This document shows positions 1 through 7,250 of a stretch of 21,729 bases of DNA, piece after piece. The stretch's first letter is position 1. Each line of letters starts with the position of its first letter. Both the position numbers and the translations under genes were made by a program. Below the pieces are notes generated by a model that saw only the letters and a program-made list of their open reading frames with translations, was not told the DNA's origin and did no database searches. This DNA comes from Anaerofustis butyriciformans (GTDB taxonomy: Bacteria; Bacillota; Clostridia; Eubacteriales; Anaerofustaceae), in contig NZ_JAYFFH010000012.1 of assembly GCF_036289385.1 (NCBI RefSeq), positions 1-21,729 on the forward strand, given 5' to 3'.

Positions 1-16
1 TATGTTACTTTACATT

Positions 17-45
17 AAAAAAAGAGACCTCTCGATCTCTTTTTT
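17..45 (-). terminator. Bidirectional intrinsic terminator after the cytidylyltransferase fusion gene
   Basis: An A-run plus GAGA (17-27) pairs perfectly with TCTC plus a T-run (36-45) around an eight-base loop. Read on the minus strand it lies 15 bases past the stop codon of the gene at 60-1358 and ends in a U-run. Being symmetrical, it could also stop transcription arriving on the plus strand from outside the window. It marks the left edge of the surface-modification cassette. Confidence 0.8.
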
Positions 46-59
46 CTTTAAAATTTTTA

Positions 60-1358
60 CTACTTTAACTTTGCTAATATTTCTGTTATTGCTTCTATCT
101 CTTCTTCTTTTAACCTTTGGGATTTGTTTCTATCATGTCTAATTAGTGATAGTAAATCTTGAACTAAATATCTAAATCCATTACCTTCTAAATTAAAAGT
201 ATATCTTTTATAGTTATTATCGTTTATATTTTTAATTTTAAAGTAACCTATCTTCCACCATTCATGCGGAACAATTATACTTCCGTTTGTCCCTATAATT
301 TCCATTACGCCTTTTAAATCTGTATTATAGCCTATTTCCGCATATGCTACAGATTGATTATATGAAAACATAACAGTTCCATATTCAACTTTATCATTAT
401 TTTTTATTAATTTAAAATGAATATCTTCATAGTTTGTACCAAGAATTTTAATTATTGCGCAAATAGGATATACTGCGAGATCAGTAAAAGACATCTCTCT
501 ATTTATATCAAATTCTTTTTTACAAATACTACATCTTATACTTACTAAATCTCCTATTAAATTTCCTCTTGCATTCCATAATAGTTGTCCAAAAGCTTGT
601 AGATATATTAAAGTTATATTGTTATATAGTACCACTTCATTTTCTTCGGCAATTTTATATAATTCTTTTAACTGGTTTTTATTAAGTGTCGAAGGTGCAT
701 CCGTTATAACATGTTTTTTAGATATTAATGCTTGTTTTATATAATTATATCGACTTTCATATTTTGTTTTAATATAAACAATATCAATACTTTCTAAAAA
801 TTTATTATAATCAGAATACCCAGAATCTAATTCGTAAATATTACAAAATTCTTGTGCGATTTTTTCATCATGAGAATATACACTTTCCAAGTGTATTCCA
901 CTTACTAATTTAGGTTCTATTACAGCTTCGTTATCATACAAATCATCTGTAACTATACCGAAACGATAAGTAGACATAGCTTCTTCTCTAATTTGTGTAC
1001 TAGAGATATTTTTTGTTCTTTCTAAGTATACAACTTTGCAATATTTTGAAAGGTGATCAAATTTTCCTTTCCAGTCTGAACCAACAACTAAAATATCAAC
1101 ATCATAATTAATAATGTCTTGAATTTTTTGACCAAGATATTCTTCTACTATTATTAAATCTGCAAATCCTGTTTTTTGAACATTTTCGATTCTTTTTGCA
1201 AGACTATCTTGAACAGATAATTTTCCTCTTTCTCTGTCATAATTCTCTCCAGTAACTCCAACAATTAGGTAGTCTCCTAATTCTTTTGCTCTTTTTAATA
1301 TATTATAATGTCCCTTATGAAACAAATCAAAAGTCCCATAAGTAATTACCTTTTTCAT
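60..1358 (-). CDS. Fusion: TagD-type glycerol-3-phosphate cytidylyltransferase domain + Gfo/Idh/MocA-like oxidoreductase domain
   Basis: 432 residues. Residues 1-128 form a complete TagD-like cytidylyltransferase: GTFD (8-11), the HxGH motif HKGH (14-17), VGSDW (92-96) and the RTKNISST loop (114-121), which matches the RTxGISTT motif of CTP:glycerol-3-phosphate cytidylyltransferases. It should couple CTP to a small phosphorylated alcohol. Residues ~132-432 resemble a Gfo/Idh/MocA dehydrogenase, but the N-terminal glycine-rich NAD loop is not evident (FGIVTDD), and the position of the usual EKP catalytic lysine reads DAP (220-222), so this half may be non-catalytic or changed in chemistry. The ATG at 1358 is chosen over an upstream in-frame ATG (1406) because AAGGAG sits just before it and TagD homology starts there. 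It has its own promoter and follows the ThDP/SDR/LicD operon. The N-terminal assignment is secure; the oxidoreductase call is fold-level only. Confidence 0.85.
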   Translation of the reverse strand: MKKVITYGTFDLFHKGHYNILKRAKELGDYLIVGVTGENYDRERGKLSVQDSLAKRIENVQKTGFADLIIVEEYLGQKIQDIINYDVDILVVGSDWKGKFDHLSKYCKVVYLERTKNISSTQIREEAMSTYRFGIVTDDLYDNEAVIEPKLVSGIHLESVYSHDEKIAQEFCNIYELDSGYSDYNKFLESIDIVYIKTKYESRYNYIKQALISKKHVITDAPSTLNKNQLKELYKIAEENEVVLYNNITLIYLQAFGQLLWNARGNLIGDLVSIRCSICKKEFDINREMSFTDLAVYPICAIIKILGTNYEDIHFKLIKNNDKVEYGTVMFSYNQSVAYAEIGYNTDLKGVMEIIGTNGSIIVPHEWWKIGYFKIKNINDNNYKRYTFNLEGNGFRYLVQDLLSLIRHDRNKSQRLKEEEIEAITEILAKLK

Positions 1359-1414
1359 TTCTTTTCTCCTTAATATGTTTATTTTTACTAAAATTTTATA
1401 AAACATTTACATAT

Positions 1415-1443
1415 ATTATAATACATTATTATGATTTAATAAA
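1415..1443 (-). promoter_or_regulatory. Probable promoter of the cytidylyltransferase fusion gene
   Basis: On the minus strand a perfect TATAAT (1415-1420) lies 17 bases after a weak TTTATT -35 (1438-1443). It sits between the upstream terminator and the AAGGAG of the gene starting at 1358, so the fusion gene appears to be a separate transcription unit. Confidence 0.6.
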
Positions 1444-1451
1444 GTGATTTA

Positions 1452-1487
1452 TTATATAAAAATAAGACCTCCTATTAAGAAGGTCCT
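1452..1487 (-). terminator. Intrinsic terminator after the SDR gene
   Basis: Minus strand: AGGACCTTCT pairs with AGGAGGTCTT (10 bp including two G-U pairs) around a four-base loop, followed by ATTTTTATAT. It begins 12 bases past the SDR stop and ends the licD-ThDP-SDR operon. Confidence 0.75.
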
Positions 1488-1498
1488 AATATTATCTT

Positions 1499-2245
1499 TT
1501 AAAAGAAATCATAGCCACCATGTATTTCTAATACGGTTCCATTAATATAATCATTATTTAATGTATCAACACATAATTTTGCAACCTCTTCAGCTTCACC
1601 AAATCGATGACAAGCGATTTTTTTATTTATTCTATCATAACTGTCTTTACTTCTATTTTTTTGCCATGGAGTCTCAATAAAGCCTGGAGCGATAGCATTA
1701 ATACATACATTTTTGTCATCAAAAAATTTTAATAAAGATTTAGCTAAATGTATTAATCCTGCTTTTGAAACACTATATACTAATGATCCAGAATAGGATG
1801 TTACACCTGCATAAGATGCCATAAATATAATTTTGCCACATTCGTTAAAATTTGGTTTTAAATCTTGAACAATAAAAGCAGGAATGGATAGATTTGTTCT
1901 TAAAACTTTTTCCCAAGTTTCTATATCATATTCTCCAAACATTTGTCGTTGTCCATTTTTTTTTGCATCTATTCCTGTATTTAAAATCAACCAGTCTATA
2001 TTTTGAAATGTATCAATAACAAACGATGTAAATTTTTTTGCTTCTTCATAATTGGAAAGATCAGCTTTTTTTAAAATTACTCGTTTTTGGTCAGCAGCAG
2101 GTAATGATTTATAAATTTCATTTGCAGCATCTGTATTATGTCCATAGTTTACTATTATTTGATTATTTTCATTATCAGAAAGTAATTTATAAAGTATTGA
2201 TTTTCCAATTCCACTTGTTCCTGATGTAAGTACTATTTTTTTCAT
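1499..2245 (-). CDS. Short-chain dehydrogenase/reductase (SDR)
   Basis: 248 residues, the usual classical SDR length. The Rossmann motif TSGTSGIG is at 7-14. The catalytic tetrad is N118 (RTNLS), S144 (FMAS), Y157 and K161 (YSVSK). The usual NNAG motif reads LNTG (88-91). It should be a soluble NAD(P)H-dependent oxidoreductase acting on a carbonyl or alcohol; the substrate is not readable. AGGAG precedes the ATG. It is last in the operon, 26 bases after the ThDP enzyme gene and before a terminator. A reductase acting on the ThDP enzyme's product, to give an alcohol for CTP activation by the next gene, is an inference from context. Confidence 0.88.
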   Translation of the reverse strand: MKKIVLTSGTSGIGKSILYKLLSDNENNQIIVNYGHNTDAANEIYKSLPAADQKRVILKKADLSNYEEAKKFTSFVIDTFQNIDWLILNTGIDAKKNGQRQMFGEYDIETWEKVLRTNLSIPAFIVQDLKPNFNECGKIIFMASYAGVTSYSGSLVYSVSKAGLIHLAKSLLKFFDDKNVCINAIAPGFIETPWQKNRSKDSYDRINKKIACHRFGEAEEVAKLCVDTLNNDYINGTVLEIHGGYDFF

Positions 2246-2271
2246 TTTATACTCCTTCTATTTATTTTATA

Positions 2272-4002
2272 TTAAGAAAGGACTTTTTTCATTATTTCTT
2301 CTGGTATATAAGGTTTTTGATTATACATTTCTTCACCAAAGTATGTTTTAGGGTATGCTTCAGAATTAATATCAGAAAATACCTCAAATAAACAAGGTTT
2401 TTTAGGATCAGCTTTTTTAATGGATGTTATTAACTCTTCTTCATTATTTATTTCAAAAGCATCTAAGCCATAAGCTTTTGCTATAGCATAAAAAGATGGT
2501 ACGGTATATCCATTGTTTTCACTTGCTCCAAAATGAAGTTTATCAAAAAAGTCATTTTGTTGTTGTCTAATAAGTCCAAGAGATTTATTATTAAATACAA
2601 AAATGAATACTGGAATTTGTTCTCTGTAAATCCATTGTAATTCTTGTATATTCATTTGGAATGATCCATCGCCACATAAAACAATACATCTATTTTGGGT
2701 AGAATAATAACCACCTATTGAAGCTGGTAGAGAAAATCCCATTGCTCCATGTCCACCAGAAAATAACATTTGTTGATTATCTTTAGTTTCATAAGATTGT
2801 GCAGCCCAAATTTGATGTTGACCTACATCTACAAATACTGATAAATCATCGTTAAAACAATGACTTATTTTTTTTACTATTTTATTTATATTTCTTTCTT
2901 TTAATGTATCATCAAAATCTCTCATTGTTTGTTTTATATTAAGGCAGTTATTTAGCCATTCTTTTGAAACAGTAAAGTCTATTTTAGGAATCATGCTATT
3001 TATTACACCTTGATAATCAATACAATAAGAAATTTCATCTTTATGAACCGTTCTTTTTAATTCTTCTTTATCAATATCTATTCTTATAATTTTAGCGTCT
3101 TTAGCAAATTTTTCACTGTTTGCTCCAGTTTGTCTTCTGCAAAAACTGCAACCTATAGAAACAATTAAATCAGATTTCTTGTAAGCAATAATATTAGCTT
3201 CTCTAAAACCATATGCAGCTCCAAGGTAACCAAAATATAAGTTATCATTTATATCAAATAAATGTCTTGCTGGAAGGCTTGTTATTGTTGGAATATTTAA
3301 TTTTGTAATTAATTTTTTAATTAAAATATGATCTTTGCTATTCTTTTTTATTGCGTTTCCAATTAAAATGATTGGTTTTTTTGCATTTCTTATTTCATTT
3401 AATATTCTGTTTGCAATATCATCATATTTATTTTCATTAGTATGAATTTCTTCAGGCTTAAAGGATCTTAACTGATCTATATTTATGTCTTCTCTTTGAA
3501 TGTTCATAGGAATATCTAATACTACCGGTCCTTTTCTTCCTTCTTGTGCAATATAAAAGGCTTTTTCAAGTTCATACTTTATATCATTTTTATCTGTTAT
3601 TTGAGTGCAGTATTTTGTATAACTTTTAACAGATGAAATAACATCCATTTGTTGGAATCCTTGTTGTCTTAATGTTGGAATATTTGTATATTCATATGTG
3701 TTTAGTTGTCCTGTTATAAAGACTGTTGGAACGCTATCAAAAAATGCATCTGCTATTGCTGACATCATGTTCATTGCACCGGGACCACTTGTTGCATAAG
3801 CAACGCCTGTTTTTTCTGATGCTTTTGCATATCCAACAGCTGCAAAAGCTGCACCTTGTTCATTATAGCAAGAATGATTTTGCAAGTTTTTACTTTTACA
3901 AATTGAATCTACAAAATGTGCAATCATTGTTCCTTGATAACCAAATATATCATTGATTCCTTGATTTGTGATAAATTCTACAATAAAGTCACTAACTTTC
4001 AT
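2272..4002 (-). CDS. Thiamine-diphosphate-dependent enzyme, acetolactate-synthase-like
   Basis: 576 residues with the three-domain plan of acetolactate synthase (ALS)-type ThDP enzymes. The N-terminal pyrimidine-binding domain carries the activating glutamate in YNEQGAA (E48) and SGPGAMN (72-78). The central domain has GPVVLDIP (157-164). The C-terminal domain has the ThDP/Mg motif GDGSFQMN (443-450) ending in FNN (469-471). Biosynthetic ALS is unlikely to be its role: no small regulatory subunit or ilv gene is nearby, and the loop near residue 21 reads GYQG rather than the usual GYPGG or GVPGG. It is more likely a decarboxylase, carboligase or C-C lyase in the surface cassette. AAGGAGA lies before the ATG; spacing to both neighbours is about 22-26 bases. 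Family is sure, reaction unknown. Confidence 0.85.
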   Translation of the reverse strand: MKVSDFIVEFITNQGINDIFGYQGTMIAHFVDSICKSKNLQNHSCYNEQGAAFAAVGYAKASEKTGVAYATSGPGAMNMMSAIADAFFDSVPTVFITGQLNTYEYTNIPTLRQQGFQQMDVISSVKSYTKYCTQITDKNDIKYELEKAFYIAQEGRKGPVVLDIPMNIQREDINIDQLRSFKPEEIHTNENKYDDIANRILNEIRNAKKPIILIGNAIKKNSKDHILIKKLITKLNIPTITSLPARHLFDINDNLYFGYLGAAYGFREANIIAYKKSDLIVSIGCSFCRRQTGANSEKFAKDAKIIRIDIDKEELKRTVHKDEISYCIDYQGVINSMIPKIDFTVSKEWLNNCLNIKQTMRDFDDTLKERNINKIVKKISHCFNDDLSVFVDVGQHQIWAAQSYETKDNQQMLFSGGHGAMGFSLPASIGGYYSTQNRCIVLCGDGSFQMNIQELQWIYREQIPVFIFVFNNKSLGLIRQQQNDFFDKLHFGASENNGYTVPSFYAIAKAYGLDAFEINNEEELITSIKKADPKKPCLFEVFSDINSEAYPKTYFGEEMYNQKPYIPEEIMKKVLS

Positions 4003-4024
4003 TGTTTATCTTCTCCTTATAATT

Positions 4025-4366
4025 TTATTCTTCAATGATAGGTGTAAAAAACTCTTCTGTTGTATTTTTTTGTAAAATATCAGCATATTTTTTATATCCT
4101 TCAAATTTTAATAAATCTATAGTAATATCAAAAAGTTCTTTATTGATTGCAAATCCTAAATTTTTCTTTGCATAAAATATTGCTCTCTTTTTTAACTTAT
4201 TTAAGCATATTCCAAGCATTATAAAATCTTTATTATTATAAAGTTTTCTAATATAATCCATTTTAGGCATATAAAAATATAATAGTTCTGATCTATCGCC
4301 TGATCTATTAACAATTGCCCAAGCTTTATTTCTTGGTCCGTGATAAATATTTTTAAATTTTAACAT
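4025..4366 (-). CDS. Small uncharacterised protein of the licD operon
   Basis: 113 residues; not recognised. It looks soluble, with no signal peptide or membrane segment, and is rich in Lys, Ile, Leu and aromatics. The N-terminus holds a Tyr/Trp-rich stretch (YHGPRNKAWAIVNRSG, 8-23). The C-terminal half appears helical and contains FDITIDLL (79-86), nearly identical to FDIAIDLL (381-388) of the neighbouring LicD protein just after its catalytic domain, so the two may share a helical module. The ATG at 4366 has AGGAGA at good distance and follows the licD stop by 18 bases, so it is co-transcribed and probably translated. It could be an accessory or adaptor subunit of the LicD enzyme; that is inference only. 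Confidence 0.7.
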   Translation of the reverse strand: MLKFKNIYHGPRNKAWAIVNRSGDRSELLYFYMPKMDYIRKLYNNKDFIMLGICLNKLKKRAIFYAKKNLGFAINKELFDITIDLLKFEGYKKYADILQKNTTEEFFTPIIEE

Positions 4367-4384
4367 TTAATTCTCCTAATATGT

Positions 4385-6979
4385 TTAATTATTTCCATCA
4401 TAAACTAAATCTAAATCATATATAAATTTAACCATATTTTCTATTTTTGAATTTAAATTATTGTTTAGAATTAATTTATTTATTTTATTAAAGAAAGAAT
4501 AGTTAAATTCATTTTTATCTGACATATTTTTTATAAAGTCATCTTTTTTAAATCCATTGATTTTTAATATGTTTAACTTATCATACATATCTATTGTTTG
4601 AATATAATTTCCATATATATCATTCCATTCTCCAATACATTTTGTCTGAAGGATTGAATAATCTTTTTGATCTATATTTTCAGGTTTATTACAAATTAAA
4701 TTTTCAAACATTAATAAATCTAATGTAAATATCAAACTTAAAAATTGTAGAATAAACGGATTATTTGTTTTGTTAAATAGCTGTAAGCTATTTTTTATTG
4801 ATTCTTTACGGTATCCACTTTTATATAGAAGAACAGATTTAACAAATAATTTCCATTCTTCTTTCGCAGTTGTTTTTTCAATGTCTAAACTTAGATTATC
4901 AAAATGATTTACTGTATCTTTAAGTGTAATTTTTAAGTATATATCTGAAAGTTCGTTTGATTCAAATAAAGAAGAATAAATGTTTTTTAACTCTTCAATT
5001 GATTTTGTATCTTCTTTATCTTTATCATAAATAACATTTTTTATTTCATTTATTACTATTAAAATGTCTTCTGGCTTATTTGAAAACTTAAATATACATT
5101 TTGCCCATAATGCTAAGCTTTGATCATCCGAAATAATGTTTTTCAATATAGAAGCATATTCTACACAAGAGGAATCATTGCTATTAAATAATTCGTTTAT
5201 GTGTTTTATTAAATAATCTATATTTTCGTTAATTATATCTTTAATTTCAAGATGTGTAATTCCATTTTCAGTATTTTTAAATGCTTCAAAATACATTAAT
5301 AAAGCCTTGTTAATATCCTCTTTTAAAAGAATGTCAGCTTTAAACTTAATAAATTCACCATCTTGTTTTTTTGAATGGAAATCAATATTGTCATATATTT
5401 TTTGTTCCATTAAAATTCCTTTGTTATAGATTTCGTTTGAATTTAAAATATATTTTAGATTACAAGGAATTTCTTTATCTATTATTGTTGGTACAGAAAT
5501 TGGATCATTGTTATATATTTTTTCAAAAAGTTCTTCACCCTTATTTATATAACTCATTATTTCATTATTGTCAGCACTTTCTTTCTTTAGTAAATATATT
5601 TTTAGTTTTATTGTGCTTATTGATTCTATACTTTCATTTAATAAACTATCCACAATTTCTGATGATTTTTTATAATCTTTATTAGCATAAAGAGAAATTG
5701 CTTTTTGTAAATTTAATATATATGTTTTATAATATTCTTCTTTTTTAGATAGTTTATTTTTATTTTCTTTAACTTCCATAAATCTTAAAGCTTTTGATGT
5801 TTGTCCATTTTTTATAAGAAGGTCAATTGCAATATCAAAATACTTTTCATTGATATCAATAGATATAGGGAATCTGAATCTATTGATTCCTAAGTAATCT
5901 TCTCTACCAATTAATTTCCTTTGATTTTGACTTGATATATAAGGATTGAAAATTTCATAGAGTTTGAAATAATCATTTTGTTCAATAGCTTTATTTATTG
6001 TTGTATCTAAAGAATTAAATGTTTGATTAAACTCCTTGCTAAGATTTTTACCTAACTTCTTTTTTGAAAAATCTTTAAAAGCATGCCATGGATGCATTAA
6101 TAAGAATAATAATATTTTTCTACTTAAAAATTTCTTATAAGTTTTATCCGGATCATAATATTTATAGGCTTCACCTTCTATGACAGTATAAGGTGTTTTA
6201 AAACTATATACAGCTGGATGGCTGTCTCTTCCATTATGTGGAGGTATAAACATCCAATCATCACCGTAGTGCCATGATAAATAATCTGCAGATCTATCTG
6301 GGCATAATAAATTTAAGTCTTCAAATTGATATCTTACACCGTTTCCATACATGTCTTTATCAAATAGGAAAGGGATTCCTCCCCATCTAAAGATATATTT
6401 GTTACAACCTTCTTCTTTGTAACAAAACATTTTGCTTTCAAGTTCTTCTAATACTTTGTTTTTCCCAACAAATTTCATTTTTAATCTATATTTAAAATAT
6501 CTTAAAAGATTCATTCTCCATCTAAAACTATATAAACTTGCTGGGTTGATTATATCGGCATAAAGCATAAAGTCTTTAATATATTGTTTTTGTATTTTTT
6601 CATCATCAGGAATAGGATCTAAAATTAAAATATCTAATACTATTCCTGCAGAGTCTTTTTTGTGAATTAACTGATTTATATGAATAGCAGATGTTGTTGT
6701 ATCCATATATCTTGCGAAGTTGTTGTGATAGTTTCTATCCAATTCTTGACAAGCTAATTTTCTATTTGGAGGCATTTGAGTTTTACAAGCTTCAATGAAC
6801 TTGTGAAAATTATCTCTTGTCATTTCAATATCCATATCATCATCCCATGGGATGAAGCCTCTATGACGAAGTGCACCTATTGCAGAGCCTCCTACCAAAT
6901 AATATACAATATCATTTTTTGTACATATTTCATCTATTTCTTTAATTAATTTATACAATTCTTTTTGTATATCAGTCAT
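4385..6979 (-). CDS. LicD-family phosphotransferase with long helical repeat-like C-terminus
   Basis: 864 residues. The N-terminal ~275 residues are a LicD domain: GGSAIGALRHRGFIPWDDDMDI (30-51), the nucleotidyltransferase-fold GGS and D-D-D-x-D metal site, then WHYGDDWMFIPP (236-247), the usual LicD C-terminal block. The family transfers phosphocholine or another CDP-linked alcohol phosphate (ribitol phosphate in the related fukutin/FKRP) to a glycan. Residues ~300-864 are Asn/Lys/Glu-rich and apparently all-helical, resembling degenerate TPR-type repeats, and may bind a glycan carrier or partner. There is no signal peptide, so it should be cytoplasmic. The ATG at 6979 is preceded by TAGGAGG; the longer open frame to 7174 is rejected because it would run through the promoter. 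First gene of the minus-strand operon. Confidence 0.87.
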   Translation of the reverse strand: MTDIQKELYKLIKEIDEICTKNDIVYYLVGGSAIGALRHRGFIPWDDDMDIEMTRDNFHKFIEACKTQMPPNRKLACQELDRNYHNNFARYMDTTTSAIHINQLIHKKDSAGIVLDILILDPIPDDEKIQKQYIKDFMLYADIINPASLYSFRWRMNLLRYFKYRLKMKFVGKNKVLEELESKMFCYKEEGCNKYIFRWGGIPFLFDKDMYGNGVRYQFEDLNLLCPDRSADYLSWHYGDDWMFIPPHNGRDSHPAVYSFKTPYTVIEGEAYKYYDPDKTYKKFLSRKILLFLLMHPWHAFKDFSKKKLGKNLSKEFNQTFNSLDTTINKAIEQNDYFKLYEIFNPYISSQNQRKLIGREDYLGINRFRFPISIDINEKYFDIAIDLLIKNGQTSKALRFMEVKENKNKLSKKEEYYKTYILNLQKAISLYANKDYKKSSEIVDSLLNESIESISTIKLKIYLLKKESADNNEIMSYINKGEELFEKIYNNDPISVPTIIDKEIPCNLKYILNSNEIYNKGILMEQKIYDNIDFHSKKQDGEFIKFKADILLKEDINKALLMYFEAFKNTENGITHLEIKDIINENIDYLIKHINELFNSNDSSCVEYASILKNIISDDQSLALWAKCIFKFSNKPEDILIVINEIKNVIYDKDKEDTKSIEELKNIYSSLFESNELSDIYLKITLKDTVNHFDNLSLDIEKTTAKEEWKLFVKSVLLYKSGYRKESIKNSLQLFNKTNNPFILQFLSLIFTLDLLMFENLICNKPENIDQKDYSILQTKCIGEWNDIYGNYIQTIDMYDKLNILKINGFKKDDFIKNMSDKNEFNYSFFNKINKLILNNNLNSKIENMVKFIYDLDLVYDGNN

Positions 6980-6998
6980 TTTTCCTCCTAAAATTAGA

Positions 6999-7032
6999 TA
7001 AATATTGTTAATAAAATTATTAACAATATTTA
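6999..7032. repeat. Near-perfect palindrome in the licD leader (operator or mRNA hairpin)
   Basis: Fifteen-base arms (6999-7013 and 7018-7032), including AAATATTGTTAATA and its exact complement, surround four bases. The dyad lies between the licD promoter and its ribosome binding site, about nine bases upstream of the latter. It contains TTGTTAA (7005-7011) and TTAACAA (7020-7026) half-sites like those of clostridial Rex operators, but with 8 bases between them instead of 4. It could be a repressor roadblock site or an RNA hairpin; there is no U-run, so it is not a terminator. Confidence 0.6.
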
Positions 7033-7045
7033 AATCTATAAATAA

Positions 7046-7072
7046 TTTTACGCATGCAAATAAAACGTAAAA
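7046..7072 (-). promoter_or_regulatory. Second stem-loop in the licD 5' leader
   Basis: TTTTACG pairs exactly with CGTAAAA across a 13-base loop that contains GCATGC. With the palindrome at 6999-7032 it gives the ~100-base licD leader two consecutive hairpins. No known riboswitch class was recognised. Its role is unknown. Confidence 0.35.
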
Positions 7073-7083
7073 AATCTCCCTAT

Positions 7084-7112
7084 ATATTAACATATAGCTC
7101 TTTTTAATGCAA
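7084..7112 (-). promoter_or_regulatory. Promoter of the licD operon
   Basis: Minus strand: TTGCAT (7107-7112), a 17-base spacer, then TAATAT (7084-7089), a good sigma-A-type match. Start of transcription should fall near 7077, giving a leader of about 100 bases with two inverted repeats. Confidence 0.75.
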
Positions 7113-7193
7113 ATTTTATATAAAAAGATAATAAATATAAAACAAAACTTTTTATATTTATTATTAATAAACAATATAAAAATAGTTATTCAT

Positions 7194-7222
7194 TTATAAA
7201 GTTCTTTATTTTATGATATAAT
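7194..7222 (+). promoter_or_regulatory. Probable promoter of the PHP phosphoesterase gene
   Basis: TATAAT (7217-7222) with a weak AT-rich -35 about 17-18 bases upstream (TTTATA/TTATAA near 7193-7199). It is divergent from the licD promoter; together they occupy the 6980-7250 gap, the longest gene-free stretch of the window. Confidence 0.5.
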
Positions 7223-7250
7223 TAAAATAATTATTTAAGTGAGGTGCAAA

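Noticed and set aside
1359..1406. N-terminal extension of the cytidylyltransferase fusion to an ATG at 1406
   Set aside because: The extra 16 residues have no homology, the -10 box lies just upstream at 1415-1420, and AAGGAG stands before the ATG at 1358.
2272..4002. Calling the ThDP enzyme IlvB
   Set aside because: There is no small subunit or ilv neighbour, the GYPGG loop is altered, and it sits inside a licD operon.
7000..7031. Calling the palindrome a Rex operator
   Set aside because: Half-sites match but spacing is 8 rather than the usual 4; kept only as a hypothesis.
6980..7174. Extension of licD into a 65-residue hydrophobic N-terminus that looks like a signal or membrane segment
   Set aside because: It would be translated across the promoter and palindrome; TAGGAGG marks the ATG at 6979 where LicD homology begins.
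7239..7250. GTG start for the PHP gene
   Set aside because: GTGAGGTG is the ribosome binding site of the ATG at 7251, and PHP homology starts at that ATG.
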